Part shown: positions 54,378-63,616 of the stretch, piece by piece
Layout: each line of letters starts with the position of its first letter
Numbering within the stretch: position 1 is the first letter of the stretch
NCBI RefSeq assembly: GCF_024347655.1
Contig: NZ_AP025515.1
Location: forward strand, 1-64,000
Source: Vibrio toranzoniae
GTDB lineage: Bacteria > Pseudomonadota > Gammaproteobacteria > Enterobacterales > Vibrionaceae
Direction of reading: 5' to 3'
Length of the DNA stretch: 64,000 nucleotides
The notes under the pieces: model-generated
What the model saw: the letters and a program-made list of their open reading frames with translations, nothing else
The model's database searches: none
Told to the model about the DNA's origin: nothing
Position numbers and translations under genes: made by a program

Positions 54378-55607
54378 TTACTTTACATATACACGAGGGT
54401 TTGCAGTGCCCCAAATAGTGTATAGCTCAGGGAAGATCACTTGTGAGTTATTTTCAATTTCCGCAGCGGTAATGGTCTTGCCTTGCTGAGAACCGAATAG
54501 CACAACTTCGGAGCCCGGAGCGACATCTTTGATATCGGAGACATCAACCATGGTAGTGTTCATTGAAGCCACACCCGTAACCTTAGCGCGTTGGCCATTG
54601 ATGAGTACTTCTGCTGTATTGCCCATTTTTCTCGGGTAACCGTCAGAGTAGCCAACAGGAATATTCGCCATTAAGCTCTCTTTACTTGTCTTGTAACTGC
54701 TGTCGTAGCCGACAGTACTATTCTTTGGTAGATGGTGAAGTGATGCGATGCGTGTTTTGAAAGACACGATTGAGGGGTATTCTGGGTTGGTTGGTAAATC
54801 ACCATATAAAACGCCACCTGGACGAACCATATCAAGTTGTGCTTCTGGAACATTAAGCGCGGTATAAGAGTTTGCAACGTGCAATAAAATGTCTTCACGC
54901 TTTAGATCCGCTTCTTTAATAAGCCATGCTGAGCTGTTTTTAAATGAAGCTAACTTTTGACGAACATCGTCCGCATTGTAGTTTGGGAAGTGAGTCATAA
55001 TACCGACAATGTTAATGCCATTTTGTTGAGCGATCTCTAGCGCTTCTTGTTGACCTTCTTCGGTTGTCATATCCACGCCATTTCGCCCCATACCGCCGTC
55101 GTTTAGAGCAAGGTGAATCTTAACTTCTTTATCGGTTTTTTCTGCTAACTTAGACAATGCTTTCGCTTGCTCAGTACTGCCAATAAGCTCTTCGACATTG
55201 AGGTCGATTGCCGCTTCAATTTCACCAATGTCAGCAGAGCGTACACGCATAAGTTGACCTTTAAAGCCACTATCACGAACGGTTTTCGCTTCTGCATTAC
55301 TTGCGATCGCAACACATGGGATGTTCTGTTCTATGATGGTCGGCATGAGACCGGCGATGCCATTGCCGTAGGCGTCGGCTTTCATCACTGCGCATATTTT
55401 TGTTTTGCCATCCATGTGTGATTTAAACTGTTCAATATTTTCTTGGAACTGACTCAAGTTTACTTCTAACCAAGCGTTAGCACCTTGAACTTGCTCTGCT
55501 TTTACTGCGGCATTGGTGATCTGAAGAGGGGCTGCTGTTGCTTGCATCGCTGGCGCAAAAGTTGCCGCGGCGATGGTAAGTGCTAGTAAGGTTTTATTTA
55601 AGTGCAT
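54378..55607 (-). CDS. bsrV: Periplasmic broad-specificity amino acid racemase (BsrV-like)
   Basis: PLP racemase of 409 residues with a signal peptide (about 1-26, ending AAA/ATA), so it works in the periplasm. The PLP lysine is Lys76 in [10 protein letters not shown]; the second-base Tyr lies in TVGYDSSY. The Bsr signature residues are present: Arg121 and Arg123 in LMRVRSA, Asn169 and Arg175 in [10 protein letters not shown], which distinguish Bsr from ordinary alanine racemase. Such enzymes make D-Met, D-Leu, D-Arg and others that act on the cell wall. GGAG before the ATG. Confidence 0.9.
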   Translation of the reverse strand: MHLNKTLLALTIAAATFAPAMQATAAPLQITNAAVKAEQVQGANAWLEVNLSQFQENIEQFKSHMDGKTKICAVMKADAYGNGIAGLMPTIIEQNIPCVAIASNAEAKTVRDSGFKGQLMRVRSADIGEIEAAIDLNVEELIGSTEQAKALSKLAEKTDKEVKIHLALNDGGMGRNGVDMTTEEGQQEALEIAQQNGINIVGIMTHFPNYNADDVRQKLASFKNSSAWLIKEADLKREDILLHVANSYTALNVPEAQLDMVRPGGVLYGDLPTNPEYPSIVSFKTRIASLHHLPKNSTVGYDSSYKTSKESLMANIPVGYSDGYPRKMGNTAEVLINGQRAKVTGVASMNTTMVDVSDIKDVAPGSEVVLFGSQQGKTITAAEIENNSQVIFPELYTIWGTANPRVYVK

Positions 55608-55672
55608 AAAGTCTCCGTACGCATTTTTATTGGTTATGTTATTGATTCTTTTGGGAGAATACCTGACGAAGT

Positions 55673-55706
55673 AAAACGCTCCAAGTGGTTATTTGGAGCG
55701 TTTTTT
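55673..55706. terminator. Terminator between the racemase promoter and the second chemoreceptor
   Basis: AAAACGCTCCAA (55673-55684) and TTGGAGCGTTTT (55693-55704) form a perfect 12-base stem. It lies 46 bases after the minus-strand chemoreceptor stop and upstream of the racemase. Confidence 0.8.
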
Positions 55707-55751
55707 GAGGAGCGGTGATTTAACCTAGTGCTAGATTAACCTAGAGTCGGA

Positions 55752-57383
55752 TTAACTTAGTTTGAAGCGACCCATCACATCTTTAAGAGAAATAGACAGC
55801 TGGCTTAGCTCGCGGCAAGCTTGAGCGGTTTGATCTGAACCTTGTGATACTTCTTGAGAGGCCAAATGTATATTTTCAATGCTTCGGTTAAGCTCTTCTG
55901 CAACTGAGTCCTGTTGGTTACAAGCGGTCGCGATTTGGCTACCCATGTCTGAGATGTCAGAAATAGAGTGCTCAATGTCGCTCATCAGTTGTTTCGATTG
56001 AACTCCTTGATCTGCACATTCTGAAATGCTGCTTCTAGAAAGTTCTGTGGCAGATTTTGCGTCTTTCGCAAGCGATTGGAGCTGTTCAATGATCGCAGTG
56101 ATTTCACTGGTTGAATCTTGTGTACGACCAGCAAGTGTTCGAACCTCGTCTGCAACCACCGCAAAGCCACGACCAGATTCACCAGCGCGTGCAGCCTCAA
56201 TTGCAGCGTTAAGCGCAAGTAGGTTAGTTTGATCGGCAATGTCGCGAATAACATCTACGATAACGTTAATTTTGTTCGATTGCTGTTCTAGTTCCGCTAC
56301 AGTATCCCCAGCGGCACCAATAACGTTTGAAACTTCTTGAATCGAGTCAACCATGCTTTGAGTTTCACGAACGCCGTGCTGTGTGCGACGGTTCGCTTCG
56401 TTAGCATGGTTCGCTGAATCTTCAGTGTTACGTGCTACGTCGGCTACCGCTGCTTTCATTTCTGTCATTGCAGTTGCAACGTGCGTGATTTGCATCTGTT
56501 GGTCTTTCATCCCTGATGCCGAAATATCAGAGATTTGGTTCATCTCTTCTACTGCGCTACTTAACTGAGTCACAGCTGAAATAACGTTGTCGATTACTTG
56601 GCGTAAATCGTCTTGCATCTTCGTGGTCGCATCAGCTAGCTCACCAAGTTCATCATTGCCTATCGCTTTACGGTCAATATCGCTTGATAAGTCACCGGTT
56701 GCGATCGCGTTTGCTTGCTCAACAACAAGTTTGAGTGGGCCGCAAATCAACAGTGTTAGCGCATACGTCATGCCAACCATAATCAATAGAATAATGATAT
56801 TGCTCGCGATCGATGAATTGCTTAATCCGTTTACTGAAGAAAGGATACGAGTTTTATTGCTATCCATGGCATTTTTAAGCAGTCGAATCAGTTCGCCTAG
56901 CTCAGAGTCAACCGCTTTAAACGAAGATAATGAATTGGCCAAGATTGGTTGGGCCTTGCTTTTGTCGTTGGCTATCATCGCTTCGTTGTACTTGTCCATA
57001 GTGACCAAATACTGTTTCCACTGACGCATAAGACGCTGGTAAGTTTGTTGCTCTTCACCTGGCCAAATTGTCTCACCGTAAGCGTGTAGGTCTTGACTGA
57101 TTTTCTCGCGTTCGCGAATGTTACTGGCGATTTTATTTCTGATTTTGTCAGCATCTTCATAGGTATAAGTCGCAAATTGAGTACGGCGCCAGAGAGACAT
57201 GTGATCTCGAATAGCGTCTACTCTTTCCATTGCAGGCAGAGTATCATCAGTATAATTTAATAGTTCAGTTTTAATACTTTTGAGCTCTGTAGATAAAAAT
57301 ACGCCAAACGCAATGTTGACAATGGCAATAAGTAAAAATGATAGCGATATCTTTTTCGCTATAGAAAGGTTCTTGATAGACAT
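55752..57383 (-). CDS. Methyl-accepting chemotaxis protein with four-helix-bundle sensor
   Basis: Chemoreceptor of 543 residues. First membrane helix (about 10-30), a helical periplasmic domain of the 4HB_MCP type (about 31-190, with [22 protein letters not shown]), a second helix (about 195-215), HAMP, and the conserved signalling tip [28 protein letters not shown]. No CheR-docking tail. Ligand unknown. AAGG before the ATG. Confidence 0.92.
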   Translation of the reverse strand: MSIKNLSIAKKISLSFLLIAIVNIAFGVFLSTELKSIKTELLNYTDDTLPAMERVDAIRDHMSLWRRTQFATYTYEDADKIRNKIASNIREREKISQDLHAYGETIWPGEEQQTYQRLMRQWKQYLVTMDKYNEAMIANDKSKAQPILANSLSSFKAVDSELGELIRLLKNAMDSNKTRILSSVNGLSNSSIASNIIILLIMVGMTYALTLLICGPLKLVVEQANAIATGDLSSDIDRKAIGNDELGELADATTKMQDDLRQVIDNVISAVTQLSSAVEEMNQISDISASGMKDQQMQITHVATAMTEMKAAVADVARNTEDSANHANEANRRTQHGVRETQSMVDSIQEVSNVIGAAGDTVAELEQQSNKINVIVDVIRDIADQTNLLALNAAIEAARAGESGRGFAVVADEVRTLAGRTQDSTSEITAIIEQLQSLAKDAKSATELSRSSISECADQGVQSKQLMSDIEHSISDISDMGSQIATACNQQDSVAEELNRSIENIHLASQEVSQGSDQTAQACRELSQLSISLKDVMGRFKLS

Positions 57384-57825
57384 TGGTGATATACCTTGTT
57401 GGTCTTATGTTGTGTCGCCAAAGTAAACCACTTCCCTATATGTGATATTTGTCCATTAAATTACTGCAACGGATGTAACGTACCATTTATTACTGATATT
57501 TTCGATAATGAATTGAGCTTCAAATGAAAATAAAAAATGTCAATGATTTTGTAAGAGTCTGATTATACTAGTTATGGATTTATCAGTAGTGAGTTCTAAT
57601 GTTTGGTAAGAATGAGTGTCAGGCTAAGGGCCTTAATTATTAAGGGGGGAGTTAAGACAGTTAATGTTTTTTTTGAAAATCAATGCTAACTAGTTGCTTT
57701 ACGAACAACGTTTGTGAGCCATATACGTATTGATGCTTCTTGCGTTATTCTTGTTCTATGTGAGATTGAAAGATCGTTGGTTAGATTGTTTTATAACCGG
57801 TTGAATAAAATAAATAAATTTATTA
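57384..57825. other. AT-rich intergenic region upstream of tRNA array 3
   Basis: About 440 bases with no reading frame I can support. It must include the promoter of the minus-strand chemoreceptor; no operator or repeat was recognised. Confidence 0.5.
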
Positions 57826-57853
57826 TTGACTCATTACTTTAATCAGTTAAAGT
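57826..57853 (+). promoter_or_regulatory. Promoter of tRNA array 3
   Basis: TTGACT (57826-57831), 16-base spacer, TAAAGT (57848-57853), followed by GCATCTCGTTCTCA as in array 2. Confidence 0.78.
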
Positions 57854-57956
57854 GCATCTCGTTCTCAGGCAATGGCCCTAGAGAAAGTAATCTTACGAAA
57901 ATTGGATGTAAGTCTGTTTAGACTATGGTGCCGATTATCGCAATAAAGAATTGCGT

Positions 57957-58043
57957 GCCCTGGTGGTGGAATTGGTAGACACAAGGGATTTAAAATCCCT
58001 CGACGTTCGCGTTGTGCCGGTTCAAGTCCGGCCCGGGGCACCA
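57957..58043 (+). tRNA. tRNA-Leu (UAA)
   Basis: 87 bases with CCA; same variable arm as the array 1 copy. Confidence 0.95.
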
Positions 58044-58108
58044 TCTATTTGATTGTTACCTTGTTGGGTAGGAATCTACAGAGTCGTTCTCTTAAAACAC
58101 GGCTTGAA

Positions 58109-58182
58109 GGCGCCTTGGCAGAGTGGCTATGCAGCGGATTGCAAATCCGTGGACCTCGGTTCGACTCCGGGAGGCGCCTCCA
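58109..58182 (+). tRNA. tRNA-Cys (GCA)
   Basis: 74 bases with CCA; fourth Cys copy in the window. Array 3 lacks the Gly gene. Confidence 0.95.
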
Positions 58183-58194
58183 TTATTCAAACTG

Positions 58195-58222
58195 AAAGGT
58201 CAGCTAAAATGCTGGCCTTTTT
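58195..58222 (+). terminator. Terminator of tRNA array 3
   Basis: AAAGGTCAGC (58195-58204) pairs with GCTGGCCTTT (58211-58220) with one G-U, then T. Confidence 0.85.
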
Positions 58223-58529
58223 GCTATCTGCAATTTGATATATTTTCGTTTTCTATCATCGTTCTACGCTTGTTTGCCTAAGTCGATAAGTTCTTCACAT
58301 TTATATATAGTTACTCATGATTCTGTAACGCTTTCATCCGTTATTACATATCTTATCGTTATAAATGAAAATGATTGTTATTTATTTTTGTTGTTACTAG
58401 TCTATTATGAAATATTACAACGCACTCTGTCGTACATCAAAGTGACGATAAACCGCCCTTAAACCTTGTCATATCTATGGTTATTCGTTATGAATAATGA
58501 AAGGACAGCGACTTCTACCTCTTTTGTTC

Positions 58530-58544
58530 TACCCCTTTTGGGTA
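58530..58544. promoter_or_regulatory. Candidate NarP site upstream of nirB
   Basis: TACCCCT-T-TTGGGTA is a heptamer pair with one central base instead of the usual two; the wider CTACCC/GGGTAG arms are perfect. Its centre is 28.5 bases upstream of the FNR site centre, near -70 of the inferred start. A related CTACCTCTTTTG lies just upstream (58515-58526). Confidence 0.5.
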
Positions 58545-58558
58545 GTTCTATTTCGTAA

Positions 58559-58572
58559 TTGATTTACATCAT
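58559..58572. promoter_or_regulatory. FNR site of the nirB promoter
   Basis: TTGAT-TTAC-ATCAT matches the FNR consensus at nine of ten positions. Its centre is exactly 41.5 bases upstream of the start site implied by the -10 at 58595-58600. Confidence 0.75.
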
Positions 58573-58594
58573 ATTTTCATTTTCTTTCATAATT

Positions 58595-58600
58595 CATTAT
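58595..58600 (+). promoter_or_regulatory. -10 element of the nirB promoter
   Basis: CATTAT, placed for a transcription start near 58607 and a class II FNR-activated promoter. The start is inferred from spacing. Confidence 0.6.
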
Positions 58601-58638
58601 TCGCTCAGTTGAGAAATATATAACCTTCAGGAATTCTT

Positions 58639-61212
58639 ATGAGCAAGATGAAGCTAGTCGTAATCGGTAATGGGATGGTTGGTCATCGCTATATCGAAGA
58701 TTTAGTCGAGAAGACAGATGTGGCTTACATGGACATCACGGTGTTCTGTGAAGAGCCTCGTGTAGCCTATGATCGTGTGCACCTTTCTTCTTATTTTTCA
58801 CACCACACTGCGGACGAACTTTCTCTAGTTAAAGAAGGCTTTTACGAGAAACACGGCATCACCATGCTGATCGGCGAACGTGCTATCAACGTTAACCGTG
58901 AAAAGAAAACCGTTTACTCAAGCACTGGTCGTGAAATCCAATACGACAAACTCATCCTTGCTACCGGTTCTTTCCCGTTCGTACCGCCAATTAAAGGCAA
59001 CGAAGGCAAAGACTGTTTCGTGTACCGCACTATTGAAGACCTGAAAGCGATCGAAGCAACGGCTAAGAACTCTAAGTCGGGTGTTGTTGTTGGTGGTGGC
59101 CTACTTGGCCTTGAAGCGGCAGGTGCACTAAAAGCGCTTGGCGTGACAACACACGTTGTTGAGTTTGCTCCTAAGCTAATGGCTGAGCAGCTTGACCAAG
59201 CAGGTGGCAACCAACTTCGTCAAAAAATCGAACGTATGGGCGTAAACGTACATACAAGCAAAAACACGCTTGAGATTGCTCCTGAAGGCACTGAAGCTCG
59301 TAACGTGATGCGTTTTGCAGACGGTACCGAGCTAGAAACTGATTTCATCGTATTCTCTGCTGGTATCCGCCCACAAGACAAACTTGCTCGTCAAATGGGT
59401 TTGGGTATCGCGCCTCGTGGCGGTATCGAGATTAACGATCACTGTCAAACGACTGATAAAGACATCTACGCTATCGGTGAGTGTGCGTCTTGGAACCAAA
59501 CGTTCTACGGCCTTGTTGCTCCTGGTTACAAAATGGCGACAGTTGCTGTTGACCACGTTGTTGGCAATGAAAGCACATTTGAAGGTGCTGACATGTCTGC
59601 GAAGCTGAAGCTTCTTGGCGTGAAAGTGGGTTCTATCGGTGACGCAAATGGCCGTACTCCTGGTTGTAAGAGCTACGTTTACCAAAACGAAGAATCAGAA
59701 GTTTACAAACGCCTAATTGTTTCTGAAGACAACAAGAAACTGCTTGGTGCGGTAATGGTTGGTGATACGTCTGACTACGGCGATCTTTTACAGCTTATGC
59801 TGAACGAAATCGACCTACCAGAACACCCTGATGTATTGATTCTTCCTGCTCACGCTGGCGCTGAAAAGCCAACACTTGGCGCGGACTCGCTTCCTGAATC
59901 TGCAGTTATCTGTTCTTGTTTCGATGTGACTAAAGGCAAGATCGCTCAAGCGGTTGCTGAAGGTCATCACACCATCGGTGATATCAAAGCAGTAACGGGT
60001 GCGGGTACGGGCTGTGGTGGTTGTATACCACTGGTGACTTCAGTACTAAACGCTGAACTTGCTAAAGCTGGTGTAGAAGTGAAGAACGACGTGTGTGAGC
60101 ACTTTGCTTACTCTCGCCAAGAGCTTTTCCACCTGATTCGTATTGAAGAAATCAAAACATTCGACGAGCTACTTGAGAAGTATGGTAAAGGCTACGGCTG
60201 TGAAGTATGTAAGCCTCTAGCGGGTTCTATCCTTGCTTCTTGCTGGGGTGAACACATCCTTAAGCCTGAACTAGTGAAGCTGCACGATACCAACGATAAC
60301 TTCCTAGGTAACATGCAAAAAGACGGTACTTATTCTGTTATCCCTCGTATGGCGGGTGGTGAAGTAACGCCTCAAGCGTTAAGCGTTCTTGCTGATGTGG
60401 CGGCTGAATACAATCTGTACACCAAGATCACGGGTGCACAGCGTATCGGTCTATTCGGTGCTCAGAAAGATGACTTACCAGCAATCTGGAAGAAGTTAAT
60501 CGCTGCAGGTTACGAAACGGGTCAAGCTTACGCAAAAGCACTTCGTATGGCGAAGACATGTGTTGGTTCTACTTGGTGTCGTTACGGCGTTCAAGATTCA
60601 GTTGGCCTAGGCGTGATGATCGAGAACCGTTACAAAGGCATCCGTACTCCTCATAAGATGAAGTTTGGTGTGTCTGGCTGTACTCGTGAATGTGCAGAAG
60701 CTCAAGGTAAAGACTTAGGTATTATCGCGACTGATGCTGGTTGGAACATGTACGTGTGTGGCAACGGTGGTATGAAGCCTCGTCACGCAGACTTACTGGC
60801 AAGTGACCTAGACCAAGAAACGCTGATCAAGTACATCGACCGTTTCATGATGTTTTACATCCGCACGGCTGCGCCACTACAACGTACATCGGTATGGATG
60901 GACAACCTAGAAGGTGGTGTTGATTACCTACGTGAAGTGATTGTAGACAACAAGCTTGGCATCAATGACCAGCTTGAAACTGACATTGCAGGCTTGGTTG
61001 ATAACTTTGCTTGTGAGTGGACAGATACACTCAACGATGAAGCTCAACTTAAACGCTTTGCACACTTCATCAATGCTGACGAACGTGATGCAAACGTTGT
61101 GTTTGTTGATGATGGCCGTGAACAACACCGTCCAGCGACATTCACTGAGAAATATTCTGAAGCCATTACTTCAAGGCATCAAGGCGACATCATTCACGTA
61201 GAAACGGTGTAA
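58639..61212 (+). CDS. nirB: NADH-dependent nitrite reductase large subunit NirB
   Basis: Cytoplasmic sirohaem enzyme of 857 residues reducing nitrite to ammonium. FAD motif VVIGNGMVGHRYIEDL at the start, NAD motif VVGGGLLGLEAAGAL (about 151-165), a BFD-like [2Fe-2S] region (CSCFDVTKG, then GTGCGGCIP, about 425-465), then the nitrite/sulfite reductase domain whose [4Fe-4S]-sirohaem cysteines lie in TCVGSTWCRYG (about 640) and SGCTRECAEAQGKD (about 680). AGGA precedes the ATG. First gene of nirB-nirD-nirC, under a candidate FNR/NarP promoter. Confidence 0.96.
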   Translation: MSKMKLVVIGNGMVGHRYIEDLVEKTDVAYMDITVFCEEPRVAYDRVHLSSYFSHHTADELSLVKEGFYEKHGITMLIGERAINVNREKKTVYSSTGREIQYDKLILATGSFPFVPPIKGNEGKDCFVYRTIEDLKAIEATAKNSKSGVVVGGGLLGLEAAGALKALGVTTHVVEFAPKLMAEQLDQAGGNQLRQKIERMGVNVHTSKNTLEIAPEGTEARNVMRFADGTELETDFIVFSAGIRPQDKLARQMGLGIAPRGGIEINDHCQTTDKDIYAIGECASWNQTFYGLVAPGYKMATVAVDHVVGNESTFEGADMSAKLKLLGVKVGSIGDANGRTPGCKSYVYQNEESEVYKRLIVSEDNKKLLGAVMVGDTSDYGDLLQLMLNEIDLPEHPDVLILPAHAGAEKPTLGADSLPESAVICSCFDVTKGKIAQAVAEGHHTIGDIKAVTGAGTGCGGCIPLVTSVLNAELAKAGVEVKNDVCEHFAYSRQELFHLIRIEEIKTFDELLEKYGKGYGCEVCKPLAGSILASCWGEHILKPELVKLHDTNDNFLGNMQKDGTYSVIPRMAGGEVTPQALSVLADVAAEYNLYTKITGAQRIGLFGAQKDDLPAIWKKLIAAGYETGQAYAKALRMAKTCVGSTWCRYGVQDSVGLGVMIENRYKGIRTPHKMKFGVSGCTRECAEAQGKDLGIIATDAGWNMYVCGNGGMKPRHADLLASDLDQETLIKYIDRFMMFYIRTAAPLQRTSVWMDNLEGGVDYLREVIVDNKLGINDQLETDIAGLVDNFACEWTDTLNDEAQLKRFAHFINADERDANVVFVDDGREQHRPATFTEKYSEAITSRHQGDIIHVETV

Positions 61213-61226
61213 CGGGAGAAGACATC

Positions 61227-61550
61227 ATGACATTTACCAAAGTTTGTAAGATCGAAGACATTACCCCAGGTACAGGTGTTTGTGCGTTGGTTGGTGGTGA
61301 GCAAGTGGCTGTCTTCCGCCCAACTAAGGCTGATGAAGTATTCGCGATTAGCAACACAGACCCTTTCTTCCAATCAAATGTGTTATCACGTGGTTTGATT
61401 GTTGAACACAAAGAAGAGCTTTGGGTGGCAAGTCCGCTTAAGAAGCAACGCTTTAACCTAGCAACAGGTACGTGCATGGAAGACGAAAACTTCAACGTAA
61501 AAGCGTACAAAGCTCGTGTTACTAAAGGCACTGTAGAAATCTCTGCGTAG
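61227..61550 (+). CDS. nirD: Nitrite reductase small subunit NirD
   Basis: Rieske-fold subunit of 107 residues without the cluster-binding Cys and His, as is normal for NirD. The conserved stretch AISNTDPFFQSNVLSRGLIV followed by ELWVASPLKKQRFNL matches E. coli NirD closely. GGGAGAAG precedes the ATG; 14 bases separate it from nirB. Confidence 0.95.
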   Translation: MTFTKVCKIEDITPGTGVCALVGGEQVAVFRPTKADEVFAISNTDPFFQSNVLSRGLIVEHKEELWVASPLKKQRFNLATGTCMEDENFNVKAYKARVTKGTVEISA

Positions 61551-61599
61551 TTAATTGGAATCTTATACATAGTTAGTGAGCAAGATTTGATAGTTCAAG

Positions 61600-61648
61600 G
61601 GTTCTAGTTCTCGATATTGCCTTAACTCGGCAACTAGAGCCTTTTCTT
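61600..61648 (+). terminator. Hairpin between nirD and nirC (likely attenuator)
   Basis: GGTTCTAGTT (61600-61609) pairs with AACTAGAGCC (61632-61641) with one G-U, followed by TTTTCTT. An inner stem TTGCC/GGCAA competes with it. It would partly reduce nirC expression relative to nirBD. Confidence 0.6.
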
Positions 61649-61678
61649 ATCCAATTTTAACTTTTTAAGGACAACCTT

Positions 61679-62494
61679 ATGTCTACTGATTTTAAACCCG
61701 CTGAATTCGTTCAAACGATGATCGATGTGGGTGAAGCAAAAACGAAAACAAGTACTCGTGATCTTCTGATTCGAAGCACTATGGCTGGTATCATTCTTTC
61801 GCTTGCTGTCGTTGTGGCAATCACGACTATTGTACAAACAGGCATCGGCATTGTTGGCGCACTTGTGTTCCCAGTGGGTTTTGTGATTCTAAGTGTGATG
61901 GGTTACGACCTAGTAACTGGCGTATTTGGCCTTGCCCCTTTAGCTAAGTTTGATAACCGCCCAGGCGTGACTTGGGGGCGTGTTTTACGTTGTTGGGGTA
62001 TTGTTGGCCTTGGTAACCTTATCGGCTCTCTCATCGTTGCCGTACTGATTGCTATCTCATTGACAGGTAACTTCTCTTTAGATCCAAATGCAGTCGCCCA
62101 AAAATTTATTGCGGTTTCAACAGCTCGTAGCTTAGGTTTTGAAAACATGGGTATGGACGGGTGGATCACGTGTTTCGTACGCGGTATCTTCTGTAACCTC
62201 ATGGTATGTCTAGGTGTGATTGGTAACATGACAGCACGTACAGTGTCTGGCCGTGTAGCAATGATGTGGTTTCCTATCTTCATCTTCTTCGCGCTAGTAT
62301 TCGAGCATACAGTAGTCAATATGTTCCTATTCCCATTGGGTATGATTCTAGGCGCTGACTTTGGTATCGCGACATGGTTGAACTTCAACCTTATCCCTAC
62401 CATTGTTGGTAACATCGTTGGTGGCCTACTGTTAACGTGTGTTCCTCTATACCTAACTCACGCTAAAACGGCTCCTTCTCTAGGTGCTAAGTAA
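61679..62494 (+). CDS. nirC: Nitrite transporter NirC (FNT family)
   Basis: Pentameric-type inner-membrane channel of 271 residues with six helices, formate/nitrite transporter family. The N terminus TDFKPAEFVQTMIDVGEAKT is the usual amphipathic start; central blocks are FPVGFVILSVMGYDLVTGVF and RGIFCNLMVCLGVIGNMTAR. Position after nirBD indicates nitrite import or export. AAGGA before the ATG. Confidence 0.9.
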   Translation: MSTDFKPAEFVQTMIDVGEAKTKTSTRDLLIRSTMAGIILSLAVVVAITTIVQTGIGIVGALVFPVGFVILSVMGYDLVTGVFGLAPLAKFDNRPGVTWGRVLRCWGIVGLGNLIGSLIVAVLIAISLTGNFSLDPNAVAQKFIAVSTARSLGFENMGMDGWITCFVRGIFCNLMVCLGVIGNMTARTVSGRVAMMWFPIFIFFALVFEHTVVNMFLFPLGMILGADFGIATWLNFNLIPTIVGNIVGGLLLTCVPLYLTHAKTAPSLGAK

Positions 62495-62532
62495 ATCTGA
62501 ATACGGTGAAACGTAATTTAGTCTGAGGATTG

Positions 62533-62564
62533 AAAGCCCCAACAAATTGTTTGGGGCTTTTTTG
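62533..62564 (+). terminator. Terminator of the nir operon
   Basis: AAAGCCCCAA (62533-62542) and TTGGGGCTTT (62551-62560) with a T run. Confidence 0.88.
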
Positions 62565-62789
62565 TTCGAACGCCTAAGCACCATTAATGTGTTGATTGTT
62601 ATTGAGCAAAATACCTGCAATAGATTGTTTTGTTATAATTACTTCTATCTTCGTTAGTATTTAGACAGAATATTTAACTCAACACCTGATAGTCTAAGGG
62701 TTAAGGATTTGGATAAGTCATCACAAATACAGTGACTTACCACATAGATTGAAGCTTGAGAAAAAACAAGCAAACCTTCGGAGCACAGC

Positions 62790-63566
62790 ATGTCAGAAGT
62801 ATCGTCATCGAATGTTAAAGAAGTAACCAAAGGATTGGTTTCATTAGTAGGGGCTGGCCCTGGTGACCCAGACTTACTTACCCTAAAAGCGGCACGTGTT
62901 ATTCAACAGGCTGACGTGGTCGTTTATGACCGCTTGGTATCTAAAGATATTTTGGCAATGGCCAACTCCGATGCAGAAATGCTGTATGTGGGAAAAAAGC
63001 TCGACCACCACTGTGTTCCACAAGATCAAATCAACCAATTATTGGTGACTAAAGCGCAAGAAAATAAGCATGTGGTTCGCCTGAAAGGTGGTGACTCGTT
63101 TATCTTTGGTCGTGGAGGTGAAGAGTGTGAAACCCTAGCGGAGCATGGCGTCAGGTTTGAAGTGGTACCCGGAATCACTGCCGCAGCAGGCGCGACGGCT
63201 TACGCGGGCATTCCACTAACACATCGAGATCACGCACAAAGCGTCCAATTCATTACTGGACATCTAAAGAAAGATGGTGAAGATATTGATTGGCGCTCGC
63301 TTGCTCAGCACAATCACACGATCGTGTTTTACATGGGTCTGAAAGAGAGCCCGAACATTCAGAAAAACTTATTGGATAACGGTATGCGAGCAGACATGCC
63401 TGTTGCCATTATTGAGAACGGTACGCGCCAAGAACAAAAAGTATTCCGTGGTGGATTGAGTGATTTAGCGAACCTTGCTGGCGTTGCAAAAAGTCCTGCG
63501 TTGATTGTTGTCGGCAGCGTGGCTCAACTTCATGAAAAATTAGCTTGGTTTAATAAGCAAGTTTAA
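62790..63566 (+). CDS. cobA: Uroporphyrinogen-III C-methyltransferase CobA (SUMT)
   Basis: SAM-dependent enzyme of 258 residues making precorrin-2 on the way to sirohaem, the NirB cofactor. Family blocks are [43 protein letters not shown] and [23 protein letters not shown]. It is SUMT only, without the CysG dehydrogenase/chelatase part. GGAG precedes the ATG. It has its own upstream region (62565-62789) after the nir terminator. Confidence 0.94.
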   Translation: MSEVSSSNVKEVTKGLVSLVGAGPGDPDLLTLKAARVIQQADVVVYDRLVSKDILAMANSDAEMLYVGKKLDHHCVPQDQINQLLVTKAQENKHVVRLKGGDSFIFGRGGEECETLAEHGVRFEVVPGITAAAGATAYAGIPLTHRDHAQSVQFITGHLKKDGEDIDWRSLAQHNHTIVFYMGLKESPNIQKNLLDNGMRADMPVAIIENGTRQEQKVFRGGLSDLANLAGVAKSPALIVVGSVAQLHEKLAWFNKQV

Positions 63567-63616
63567 CGACGTAACCTCAAAGCCGATAAACAATCAGCCA
63601 GTGAATAAATCAAGAA

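Noticed and set aside
58235..58462. Hydrophobic 75-codon frame upstream of nirB
   Set aside because: No ribosome-binding site, AT-rich random composition, and it lies between the array 3 terminator and the nirB promoter.
61903..62415. Long minus-strand frame of 170 codons inside nirC
   Set aside because: It is an antisense shadow; nirC on the plus strand has all family motifs.
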